Positions 11,201 through 17,704 of a stretch of DNA of 64,000 nucleotides are shown here, in pieces. The position numbers were made by a program, and so were the translations under genes. The notes under the pieces are model-generated. The model searched no databases and was not told the origin of the DNA. It saw only the letters and a list, made by a program, of their open reading frames with translations. Numbering within the stretch: the first letter of the stretch is position 1; the number at the start of each line of letters is the position of its first letter. Source of the DNA: Achromobacter pestifer (GTDB lineage: Bacteria; Pseudomonadota; Gammaproteobacteria; Burkholderiales; Burkholderiaceae_B); the NCBI RefSeq assembly GCF_013267355.1, contig NZ_CP053985.1, positions 5,766,001 through 5,830,000 on the forward strand, in the 5' to 3' direction.

Positions 11201-13081
11201 GAAGAGAGGAACATTCCCCGTGGCGGGAGTACCCAGCGCCACGTCGATGTTTGAGTTCTGTGACAGGGTGAGTCCGCCGAGGTTCAGCGTGCTGCCGCTG
11301 GTCCCGGCCAGGTGGCCGTTGTTGGCGACGATGACCGAGCCATTGACGGAGCCGCTACCGCTCAGCGTCGCCCCGGAAGCGACGAACAGGCCGGGACCAT
11401 TGACGGTGCCGCTGACTTTCAGCGTGCCGCCGAGGACCTGGCTGTTGCCCAGGGCGCTGACGCCCGCGAGTTCCATTGCGCCACTGCCGACCTTGTTCAA
11501 CGTAGCGTTGCCGGTGAGCGAGCCGGAGTACACGTAGTCGGAATTGTTGGCGCCTACCGTGAGTGTGCTGCCCAGACCCACTCTGGTGGTGCCGTTGCCG
11601 CTTAGGGAACCCAAACTGGTGCTGCCGTTCAGCTTCAGGGTGGTGCCCGTAGCCAGGTTGACGCTGGTGGGGGTGCCCAGGGCGGCACTGCCCAGGGTGG
11701 TGACTGTGCCTGCGGTGATATTGAGGTTGCCGGTGTAGACGTTGTTGCCGAGCACGACCAATTCGTCGGCGCCGGTCTTTGTCAGGTTGCCGCTCCCGCT
11801 TAGCAAGCCTCCCATGGTCAACCCCGACTGGGTTTCCAGGGTCAGGTCGCCATTGACGCTGATGGCGTTCACCAGGGACGTGGCTTGGGTGTTCTTCAGG
11901 GTGGCCGTGCCGCTGGTGACCAGCGGGCCAGCCCCCAGGGCATTGGCGTTGCTGAACGCCAAGGTGCCGCCACTGAGGGCGATGCCGCCGGTGTGGCCGA
12001 TGTTGATGGCGTTGAGGTTGAGCGTACCGTTGCCTGTCTTGACCAATTGGCCAGCGCCCGAGATCGGGCCATTCAGGCTCAGGTCATTGTCGCCAGCAAC
12101 CGTCAACTTGGCATTCAGGATGATGGCGTTGCCTAACCCTATCTGGCTGCTTGCCGTCAAGGTCGAGCTGCCGCCCACGGTCAGGTTGCCGGACCCCAGA
12201 GCCTGGCTGTCGCCCACCGTCAGGGTGCCGGCATTCAACGTGGTGCCTGACGCGTAGGTATTTGCGCCGTTCAAGGTAAGGTTGGCCGCGCCGTTCTTGA
12301 TCAGCGAGCCTGGGCCGGAAACGGCGCCGTTGAGCGTCAGGTCGGCGCTACCGCCTATCCCCATGGCGCCCAGCAAATTCACGTCGTTGTTCAGGACCAC
12401 CTTGTTATTGGCGTCGAGCACAGCGTTGCCGAACGCCGTCAGGCTGCCGCTGCCCAGAGCCGCATTGCTGCCGACAACCAGGCGGCCGGCGGCGAGCGTC
12501 GTGCCGCCGAGATAGGTGTTGTTCCCGTTGAGTACCAGCGTGCCGCTGTCCTGCTTGTTCAGGACGCCGCTGCCGAGTATGGCTACGCCCAGGGTCGCGG
12601 TCACGTTGGGATTGACTCGGATCGTGGTAACGCCGCTGGTATTCAACTGACCATTGGCTCCGCCCACCAGCGTGTAGCCGTCGCTCTGGAACTCCAGGCC
12701 TGTGATCTGGTGCTGTCCGCCGACCGCCACCGTCCCGGCCACGCCCGAGAACACCGCGTTGCCGCCGGTCCACGATTGATTCACTGCGCCGTCGGCGGAG
12801 GTCCAGTTGGTGTTGGTGTAGTCCCAGATGCCGGCGGCCCCATCCACCGAGCCGTTCGCCACGGAGTGGCCGCCGTCCCAATACAGTTGCGGGCTGACGA
12901 CGGGAACCGCATGCGCGCCCGTGGCGGCCAGCGCCATGCCCAGCGCGCCCGCCAGCTGCGCGCCGTTGCGGCGCAGGCGCCGGGCAGGGCTGCTGCTCTT
13001 GGCCGGCCCGCGGGCGATTTCACTGACGGCCTGCCACACGCCCGCGGCGGCGTTGAAGACTACTCGATAGACGTGATTCAT
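5255..13081 (-). CDS. Giant autotransporter adhesin-like protein (ESPR, PATR passenger, Pro-Gly-Thr linker, C-terminal beta-barrel)
   Basis: 2608 residues, type Va secretion architecture. ESPR (MNHVYRVVFNAAAGVWQ) and signal peptide ending about AHA (residue 60). Passenger: residues 65 to about 2180 of PATR-type beta-helix repeats, organised in three long modules that begin with WDG..NG motifs (Trp codons ending at 12880, 10972 and 8791). A (G/D)PGT tandem linker follows, then a C-terminal barrel of about 280-300 residues (from SHRAWARV) ending in the aromatic LRVLW. The barrel inserts in the outer membrane and exports the passenger. A GGAAGAG ribosome site precedes ATG 13081. No autoprotease motif or RGD was recognised. 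Length is well above pertactin-type proteins; it resembles the large adhesin-like autotransporters of Bordetella and Achromobacter. Ligand unknown. Confidence 0.93.
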   Translation of the reverse strand: MNHVYRVVFNAAAGVWQAVSEIARGPAKSSSPARRLRRNGAQLAGALGMALAATGAHAVPVVSPQLYWDGGHSVANGSVDGAAGIWDYTNTNWTSADGAVNQSWTGGNAVFSGVAGTVAVGGQHQITGLEFQSDGYTLVGGANGQLNTSGVTTIRVNPNVTATLGVAILGSGVLNKQDSGTLVLNGNNTYLGGTTLAAGRLVVGSNAALGSGSLTAFGNAVLDANNKVVLNNDVNLLGAMGIGGSADLTLNGAVSGPGSLIKNGAANLTLNGANTYASGTTLNAGTLTVGDSQALGSGNLTVGGSSTLTASSQIGLGNAIILNAKLTVAGDNDLSLNGPISGAGQLVKTGNGTLNLNAINIGHTGGIALSGGTLAFSNANALGAGPLVTSGTATLKNTQATSLVNAISVNGDLTLETQSGLTMGGLLSGSGNLTKTGADELVVLGNNVYTGNLNITAGTVTTLGSAALGTPTSVNLATGTTLKLNGSTSLGSLSGNGTTRVGLGSTLTVGANNSDYVYSGSLTGNATLNKVGSGAMELAGVSALGNSQVLGGTLKVSGTVNGPGLFVASGATLSGSGSVNGSVIVANNGHLAGTSGSTLNLGGLTLSQNSNIDVALGTPATGNVPLFAVNGSMTLDGILNITDAGGLGDGMYRLFTYNGLLTNSILDFGTLPNTLTAGELSVQTAIGNEVNLLVSSSNRRTLFWDGATTVPNGVVAGGSGVWNAGATNWTNFDGTVNSNWSGQFAVFQGNSGVVLVQGTQTVDGMQFMADGYQLLAGAGGKLNAVNRDGGKFALRVDPGVTAWINVDINGTGTLQKLDQGTLVLNGNNGYQGGTVLAGGTLVAGSNSALGTESLTAADGTTLDNNKALTVANGIIAEGQLNLAGSNDLTLNGNIVGGGLNKNGTSTLTLGGDNYFAGTMALNNGKLVLASNNPLGHSTLNAASGTQLDNSVALSLGNTVNLAGDLNLVGNQDLTLGGLVNGLGGLTKRGTGKLTLNGNNAFQGGVTLMGGNLGVGYDTALGEGTLTVRNAATLDASRAVTLANKVQLSASLTLDGSNDITLNGVIDGYQELTKNGAGRLTLNGENRHSGGTTVNAGNLNLGNAAALGTGMLTVTGNTQLDTAGPMRLGNTVNVDGVLTVAGNNSLILDGLISGNGTLRKTGADSLLLTGGANSFSGTIDLQSGSLTTAGTNALGQNATANVAAGANLFVTDLVRLDRLNGAGAVTVSWGNILSVGANGGNSSFSGQLNGKGSLTKTGAGSMVLSGANTLAGSTSVTAGSLWVDGSLASSDVVVYSGATLGGAGSIAGNVEVLDNATLKLMAGHTLSVGSLALDANSIVNASLGAPALGGGAALVNVAGDLTLGGTLNISDAGGFGTGVYRLMNYGGSLTDNGMRFGNVPGSVHPADLALQTAVDKQINLLVAAPNVTVQFWDGSQTVGNGAIEGGSGTWDGANANWTGVDGNGNRSWAGKFAVFQGAAGTVTVAGAQSATGMQFMTNGYVLERGSLGSLNLVNGDQGYASVRVDPGVTATINAPLVGSGTLAKLDAGTLVLNASNGYTGGTALNGGTLVLGNDKALGSGLLTAANGTTLDSNTAVTVRNKIALNGALTIAGSSAMDLNGTVGGAGGLIKNGAANLTLSGVNIYAGGTLLNAGGLIVGNGAALGSGTLTVGGAATLDNTQALALANNIALNAGLTVQGSQDLTLNGNIAGAGSLTKNGASTLTLNGANTYTGGTYVNSGTLALGAGSSLAATGTVTVASGATFDLSAGQGAQVFGTLAGAGNIKMGSNSLLAGGSANGIFGGSVSGTGTLVKQGSGTQTLTGANSYTGGTLVADGTLRAGSATALVQGTAYQVLSGAVLDLNGNALQASSLSGAGTVALGAGTLTVNSAAGSTSYYSGIVVGSGGLVKTGAGALALTGGSAFSGGVQLKQGSIGLGHSLGLGTGMLSMDDGTVISLIANGMTIANNLHMTGTNDPVIDTGANTATWAGAITGGGFLTKQGSGVLTLTSAGNSYTGATDVAQGTLKAGAANTFSSASAHTVTSGAVLDLAGYSQTVASLNNSGTVNLSGGTPGATLKVTGPYVGNNGKLGVSTVLGADGSATDKLLLSGAGAIASGSTTVQITNAGGLGAQTGSQGIQVIATENGASLQPGSFTLAGGHIDAGAYEYRLAQTAQGAALHSTNTQVNPGPGTGPGTDPGTGPGTGPGTGPGTDPGTGPGTGPGTDPGTGPGTGPGTDPGTGPGTGPGTDPGTGPGTGPGTDPGTGPGTGPGTGPGTGPGTGPGTGPGTPAPAYREEVPLLSALPAQLRQADMAMLGDMRKRMGDEAAQGAIDLDPSHRAWARVLRTAPTITQQGTVNPESSGHLTGFQAGVDVYASRNLRAGLYVGQLDGDMGVRGFSSGMERKYAGYNNLRGRYVGLYGTWQHDSGLYADAVIQGADYRSSLRTADTGAGATTKGHGWLASLEVGKPIDLGNSWQLEPQAQIIYRKLNLDDTTLSLAKVKNDADDDWTLRLGARVKGSYSIGGTVLQPFARVNLYKASNTTDVASFSAPAGTTDIRAKGGYTSTELAVGAMVQLTKSTSLYGDVGKLWANSGDSRVKTGAQGSIGLRVLW
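6229..6533 (-). repeat. 12-bp tandem repeat encoding a Pro-Gly-Thr linker
   Basis: About 25 tandem 12-bp units encoding PGT(G/D), many arranged as a higher-order 36-bp unit PGTDPGTGPGTG. It lies between passenger and barrel of the autotransporter. Units are multiples of three, so copy-number change would alter linker length without a frameshift. Confidence 0.95.
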
Positions 13082-13393
13082 TGATCTCTTCCATGCCGGC
13101 GCCGATGGCGGTCCGGCAAAATGGGACGTGATATTGATTTAAATGAAACTAAATGCGTCTTAACGGAGGGTCGCTCAGCGGGCCAATAGCAGGTGCGGGC
13201 GGTGCAACCGTTACGGAATTCGAAATATTCTTGCTAAAAATTAACAATTATTTACGCCGCGTAATGTACGGCAAAAATGCGGATTCCTACATCGTCAATG
13301 CGGAAAAAATTGAATTGAGTTCACATTTGCTGCGCTGGCGCCACGCCAGGGCGGCGATGGCCGAGCGCCGCGTTCCTGCGTACACTCCCGGCC
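13082..13393. promoter_or_regulatory. Divergent intergenic region, A+T-rich, upstream of autotransporter and ABC ATPase genes
   Basis: 312 bases between divergent starts. The part 13214-13330 is strikingly A+T rich for this genome (e.g. the stretch around 13228-13262). This suits an upstream promoter or silencer-binding region for the autotransporter gene. I cannot assign exact -35/-10 boxes or an operator. No convincing small gene. Confidence 0.45.
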
Positions 13394-14008
13394 ATGCTAC
13401 GAATCGACAATCTCGGCAAGCGCTACGGCGACCATCTCGTCTTCCAGGGCCTGACCCACACGTTCACGCCCGGCTGCGTGGCGCTGTGCGAAGAAGACAG
13501 CACCGGCAAGTCCACGTTGCTGGGCATCATCGCGGGCGTCGTCGCCCCGGATGCCGGGGAAGTCTGGATTGACGGCCATTCGTGGACCCAATCGCCCGCG
13601 CAAGCCCGGGCCCGCCTGGCTTACGTGCCCGACAATTGCATGGCGCTGCCCGCGCAGACGGGGCGCGGATTGCTGGAGCAGGTCGCGGCCGAGAAGAACG
13701 TGGCGCTGACGGACAGCGTGCTCGACCTGGCGTTCCGCCTGGGGCTGGCGCCGCATCTGGACAAGCGCTTCGAGCAGATGTCCACGGGCACGCGGCGCAA
13801 GGTCTACCTGACGGCCGCCGCCCTGGGCGACCCGGCTGTCATCATTGCGGATGGGGCCAGCAACGGGCTGGACGCGCAGGCGCGCGGCGTGCTGGCCGAG
13901 CAGTTCAAGGTCTGGGCGCAGGATCGGGTGGTGCTGTTCGCCAGCCACGATCCCGAGCTGGTAGAGGCCTGCGGCGCCCACAGCGTCGAGATTGCCGCCT
14001 TGCGCTAG
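13394..14008 (+). CDS. ABC transporter ATP-binding protein with degenerate nucleotide-binding motifs
   Basis: 204 residues, the size of a single ABC ATPase domain (CcmA-like). The fold is recognisable end to end: an aromatic A-loop region (KRYGDH), a P-loop GKST at 38-41, a signature-like MSTGT at 129-133, a Walker B region at 148-160 (IIADGASNGLD) and the switch His in SHD at 185. However the P-loop reads EEDSTGKST where GxxGxGKST is usual, the Q-loop Gln is replaced by Asp (YVPD), and the catalytic Glu after Walker B Asp153 is Gly154. No permease gene is next to it. It may be a weak or non-hydrolysing ATPase, or the partner may lie elsewhere. The frame is intact with good codon usage, so it is not an obvious pseudogene. 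Confidence 0.8.
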   Translation: MLRIDNLGKRYGDHLVFQGLTHTFTPGCVALCEEDSTGKSTLLGIIAGVVAPDAGEVWIDGHSWTQSPAQARARLAYVPDNCMALPAQTGRGLLEQVAAEKNVALTDSVLDLAFRLGLAPHLDKRFEQMSTGTRRKVYLTAAALGDPAVIIADGASNGLDAQARGVLAEQFKVWAQDRVVLFASHDPELVEACGAHSVEIAALR

Positions 14009-14055
14009 CGGCGCGGGCGCTTTAGTGCGAAATTAAGCAGTCTGCAACTTGCGTT

Positions 14056-14076
14056 GCCCCATGGATCGGATGGGGC
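14056..14076 (+). terminator. Hairpin after the ABC ATPase gene, weak terminator candidate
   Basis: Perfect 7-bp stem GCCCCAT / ATGGGGC with a 7-base loop, 48 bases after the stop. There is no T tract, so rho-independent termination is doubtful. Confidence 0.3.
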
Positions 14077-14209
14077 GCCTGACTGCGCATTCCAGGACTG
14101 ACCCGCAGCCTGCACCCTCATTCATAGCCCCCGATTTCATCCGGCGTGACCGCTGTTGCTCATCACATTGCTGACCGAGTCACCGTGTACAGCGGATGGA
14201 GGGTGGATC

Positions 14210-15211
14210 ATGAATCGCAGAAGCATGCTTTTTGTGTCGATCGCAGCCTTGGCGGGCTTGCTGACGCACAAGTCCGGCGCGGCGCGGCAGCCGGCCGGGC
14301 CACCCGTCATCGGTCTGCTGGTCAACGGCGCCGCCGCCAACAATCCCGCCGTCGGGGCGGTGCGGGCAGGGTTGGCGGAACTCGGCTACGCCGAGGGCAA
14401 GAATCTCATCCTCGAAGGCCGCTACGCGGAAGGTAAGCTTGACCGCCTGCCCGCGCTGGCGGCGGAGCTGGTTGCGCTGAATGTCGACGTGATTGCCGCC
14501 TTCGGCGGGCCGGCGTCCAGCGCGGCGGTCCGGGCCACCAAGACGATACCCATCGTTTTCGCCATCGTGGCCGATCCCGTGGCCGTGGGCTTTGCCGCGA
14601 CCCTGGACCGCCCCGGCGGCAATGCGACCGGCATCACCAGCAACGATCCGGAGCAGGCCCGCCGCCAGTTTGAATTGCTGCGCGAAGTCATGCCGAAGCT
14701 GGCGCGGGTCACGCTCCTGAGCGACCAGGACATACCCGGCGCCGATGCCAGCGGCCTGGCGCCCATCGAGCGGACCTATGTGGCTGCGGCCAAGGCGCAG
14801 GGCATGGAACCCCAGGTGCTGAAGCTGCGCGGTCCAGCGCCCGATCTGGATGCTGCCTTCAAGGCCATGGCCAACCAGCAGTCCGAGGCGCTGCTGGTGC
14901 TGGAGGTGCCGGTCACGCTGGCCCACCGCAAGCGTATCGCCCTACTTGCCGCCGCCCAGAACCTGCCCGCGGCGTTTTCGGCCGGCTCGGCGGACGCGGG
15001 CGGGCTGATGAGCTACGGAACCAACGTCGCGGATACCTGGCGTAGCGTTCCGGGGTTCGTCGATCGCATCCTGAAGGGCGCCAAGCCCGCCGACATGGCT
15101 GTGGAAGTCATCACGCGGCGGGAGCTCACTGTCGACCTCAAGGTTGCCCGCCAGCTGGGGCTGACGGTGCCGCAGGCAATGCTGGCAAGGGCGGATCGTG
15201 TGATTGATTGA
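14210..15211 (+). CDS. ABC transporter substrate-binding protein (ABC_sub_bind family)
   Basis: 333 residues from ATG 14210, chosen over an upstream in-frame ATG at 14156 because GGAGGG lies 6 bases before it and the protein then begins MNRRSMLFVSIAALAG, a secretion signal. The body (PPVIGLLVNG, then GYAEGKNL, the I-P-I-V-F segment and DPVAVGF) matches the TrpX-like ABC substrate-binding family that has a periplasmic-binding type I fold. It would capture a small solute in the periplasm. No permease gene accompanies it; the neighbouring ATPase is degenerate and 200 bases upstream. Substrate cannot be inferred. Confidence 0.85.
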   Translation: MNRRSMLFVSIAALAGLLTHKSGAARQPAGPPVIGLLVNGAAANNPAVGAVRAGLAELGYAEGKNLILEGRYAEGKLDRLPALAAELVALNVDVIAAFGGPASSAAVRATKTIPIVFAIVADPVAVGFAATLDRPGGNATGITSNDPEQARRQFELLREVMPKLARVTLLSDQDIPGADASGLAPIERTYVAAAKAQGMEPQVLKLRGPAPDLDAAFKAMANQQSEALLVLEVPVTLAHRKRIALLAAAQNLPAAFSAGSADAGGLMSYGTNVADTWRSVPGFVDRILKGAKPADMAVEVITRRELTVDLKVARQLGLTVPQAMLARADRVID

Positions 15212-15280
15212 AGTTCGTGTCCAGGTCCGTGCAGCCTGCGCCGAGCCGCTCGTGCGAAGGGCGGCTTGGCGCTCTGGCGC

Positions 15281-16267
15281 TCAATCCTTCGCCATCAATC
15301 CCAGGTACTCGATCAGGCCTTTTTCCTTGACGTAGGTGGCCTGGGCCCATTCTTTGTAGTCCTGGCTGTTGCGGTAGGCGGGTTCCTGGTTCAGCTGTTT
15401 CATGACGTCCATGCTGGCGGAGTCGAACAGCGCCTTCTTGAACGCGTCGTGCAGCGTCTTCACGACTGCGGGGTCCATGCCCTTGGGGCCGGCCAGGCCG
15501 TAGGGCGAGGTGGACACGACCTTGTAGCCCAGCTCCTGCGCGGTCGGCACGTCGGGCCAGCGCGTGGTGCGCTTGTCGCCGAAGGTGACCAGCAGGCGCA
15601 TCTTGCCGGAGTCGACGAACTGGTCCCAGCCGGTGCCGTCGCTTTGCCCCATGATATGGCCGCCCAGCAGGGCCTGCTGCATGTCGGCGTTGCCCTTGAA
15701 GGGCACGTGGTTCAGCTTGACCTTGGCGTTGATCGCGACTTCCTCGATCAGCAGATGCGGCAACGAGCCGGTGCCGGGGGAACCGTAGTCGATGGCGCCG
15801 GGCGCCTGGCGAGCGGCCTCGATGAATTCACCGAAGGTTTTGTACGGTGAGTCGGCGCGGACGGTGAAGCCGAAGGTGTAGCCGGACAGGCCCAGGATGA
15901 AGCTGAAATCGTTGATGGGATCCCAACTGCTTTTCTGCATGTGGGGCATGCGCAGCATGGCCTGGGTGTACAGGCTGATGGTGTAGCCGTCGGACTTGGC
16001 GGTCTTGGCCATGGTGGCGGGGCCCAGGGTGCCGGCGGCGCCGGGCCGGTTTTCGACGATGATGGGCTGGCCCAGGGTCTTGGAGGCGTCCTGCGCCACG
16101 ATGCGCAGGTGGCGGTCGGTGGAGCCGCCGGCCGGGAAGGGCACGATCAGCGTGATGGGCTTGGACGGGTAGGCGTTTTGCGCGTCGGCGGCGAAGGGCA
16201 ATGCAACGCTGGCGATCGAGAGCAGTGCGGCGCCGAGGCAGGCGCGCCGCAGGGGCTGCTGGGTCAT
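15281..16267 (-). CDS. TctC/Bug-family periplasmic solute receptor, duplicate copy 1
   Basis: 328 residues with a Sec signal peptide (MTQQPLRRACLGAALLSIA). Start ATG 16267 is preceded by AGGAGA, as in its twin. Bug motifs are visible: YPSKPITLIVPFPAGGSTD near residue 33, VENRPGA near 72 and GYKVV near 235. TctC proteins bind carboxylates for tripartite tricarboxylate transporters or act as orphan receptors; no TctA/TctB is present. It is about 92% identical by eye to the copy at 16680-17666 (about 27 differences), and both lie at the end of a dicarboxylate-type beta-oxidation operon. It is preceded by a remnant of the ligase gene. Differences cluster in the loop SPGTGSLPH and at GGHIMGQSDG, likely near the ligand site. 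Confidence 0.92.
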   Translation of the reverse strand: MTQQPLRRACLGAALLSIASVALPFAADAQNAYPSKPITLIVPFPAGGSTDRHLRIVAQDASKTLGQPIIVENRPGAAGTLGPATMAKTAKSDGYTISLYTQAMLRMPHMQKSSWDPINDFSFILGLSGYTFGFTVRADSPYKTFGEFIEAARQAPGAIDYGSPGTGSLPHLLIEEVAINAKVKLNHVPFKGNADMQQALLGGHIMGQSDGTGWDQFVDSGKMRLLVTFGDKRTTRWPDVPTAQELGYKVVSTSPYGLAGPKGMDPAVVKTLHDAFKKALFDSASMDVMKQLNQEPAYRNSQDYKEWAQATYVKEKGLIEYLGLMAKD

Positions 16268-16305
16268 GGGTTTGTCTCCTGGGGTGTTGTTGTGTGTGGG
16301 GCTGT

Positions 16306-16467
16306 TCAGCCGCGCAGGATGACCTTGACCGGCAAGCGGGCCAGCGTGTCGTGCAGGCTGGCTTTCAGCGCTTCGGACGCGCGGGCGTCGGCCCGGACTG
16401 CGATATCGGATTGCAGGTTGGCTGCCACGCGGAACAGCGCGCCATCGTCGAGCGGGCCGGCTGTCTG
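16306..16467 (-). pseudogene. Duplicated 3' fragment of the acyl-CoA ligase gene
   Basis: 54 codons, still open and ending in TGA at 16306-16308, align without gaps to the last 54 codons of the ligase at 17705-19639 (shared DDGALFRV, ADARA, EALKASL, LARLPVKV). There is no start or ribosome site. The offset from the parent is exactly 1399 bases, the same as between the two TctC genes, so the fragment was carried along in the same tandem duplication. Confidence 0.9.
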
Positions 16468-16679
16468 CGTCAATCAAGATTAAATTGATATCCCTGGGAA
16501 CGGCCGTGTGCGCCAAGAGGCTTCAGGGAGTCTTCTTGATGAAATGGGGGAGCTTTTCTTGTCAGCCTGGCGTACACGCCACGGCGTTGCCAAGACTGTT
16601 CGCGGCAAGGATTCGATTCCCGCGGCTTTCGGCGGCGGCACCCCCCTCCCGCGAGGGCGGTGGGTGCCATGCCGCCGGT

Positions 16680-17666
16680 TCAATCCTTCGCCATCAATCC
16701 CAGGTACTCGATCAGGCCTTTTTCCTTGACGTAGGTGGCCTGGGCCCATTCCTTGTAGTCCTGGCTGTTGCGGTAGGCGGGTTCCTGGTTCAGCTGTTTC
16801 ATGACGTCCATGCTGGCGGGGTCGAACAGCGCCTTCTTGAACGCGTCGTGCAGCGTCTTCACGACTGCGGGGTCCATGCCCTTGGGGCCGGCCAGGCCGT
16901 AGGGCGAGGTGGACACGACCTTGTAGCCCAGCTCCTGCGCGGTGGGCACGTCGGGCCAGCGCGTGGTGCGCTTTTCGCCGAAGGTGACCAGCAGGCGCAT
17001 CTTGCCGGAGTCGACGAACTGGTCCCAGCCGGTGGCGTCGCTTTGCGCCATGACGTGGCCGCCGAGCAGGGCCTGCTGCATGTCGGCGTTGCCCTTGAAG
17101 GGCACGTGGTTCAGTTTCACCTTGGCGTTGATGGCGACTTCCTCGATCAGCAGGTGCGGCGACGAACCGATGCCGGTGGAGCCGTAGTCGATGGTGCCAG
17201 GCGCCTTGCGCGCCGCCTCGATGTATTCGTTGAAGGTCTTGTAGGGCGAATCGGCGCGGACGGTGAAGCCGAAGGTATAGCCGGACAGGCCCAGGATGAA
17301 GCTGAAGTCGTTGATGGGGTCCCAGCTGCTTTTCTGCATATAGGGCATGCGCAGCATGGCCAGGGTGTACAGGGTGATGGTGTAGCCGTCGGGCTTGGCG
17401 GTCTTGGCCATGGTGGCGGGCCCCAGGGTGCCGCCGGCGCCGGGTCGGTTTTCCACGACGACGGGCTGGCCCAGGGTCTTGGAGGCGTCCTGCGCCACGA
17501 TCCGCATATGGCGGTCGGTGGAGCCGCCGGCCGGGAAGGGCACGATCAGCGTGATGGGCTTGGACGGGTAGGCGCCTTGCGCGCCAGCGGCGAAGGGCAA
17601 TGCAACGCCCGCAATCGAGAGCAGCACGGCGCCGAGGCAGGCGCGCCGCAGGGGCTGGTGGGTCAT
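16680..17666 (-). CDS. TctC/Bug-family periplasmic solute receptor, duplicate copy 2
   Basis: 328 residues with signal peptide MTHQPLRRACLGAVLLSIAG and the same Bug motifs as its twin. It starts 38 bases after the ligase stop, so it is the last gene of the beta-oxidation operon in its ancestral position, with AGGAGA before the start. Some TctC proteins of Rhodopseudomonas palustris bind adipate-like dicarboxylates (my recall), which would fit a receptor beside pim-like genes; this is inference. The loop equivalents read STGIGSSPH and GGHVMAQSDA, different from copy 1. Confidence 0.92.
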   Translation of the reverse strand: MTHQPLRRACLGAVLLSIAGVALPFAAGAQGAYPSKPITLIVPFPAGGSTDRHMRIVAQDASKTLGQPVVVENRPGAGGTLGPATMAKTAKPDGYTITLYTLAMLRMPYMQKSSWDPINDFSFILGLSGYTFGFTVRADSPYKTFNEYIEAARKAPGTIDYGSTGIGSSPHLLIEEVAINAKVKLNHVPFKGNADMQQALLGGHVMAQSDATGWDQFVDSGKMRLLVTFGEKRTTRWPDVPTAQELGYKVVSTSPYGLAGPKGMDPAVVKTLHDAFKKALFDPASMDVMKQLNQEPAYRNSQDYKEWAQATYVKEKGLIEYLGLMAKD

Positions 17667-17704
17667 GGGTTTGTCTCCTGGGGTGTTGTTGTGTGTGGGA
17701 CTGC

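Noticed and set aside
13153..13572. Plus-strand frame overlapping the ABC ATPase start
   Set aside because: It runs out of frame through the ATPase gene and has no recognisable domain or ribosome site.
16639..16670. GC-rich imperfect hairpin between the two TctC genes
   Set aside because: The stem has interior mismatches and no T tract, so a terminator call is not supported.
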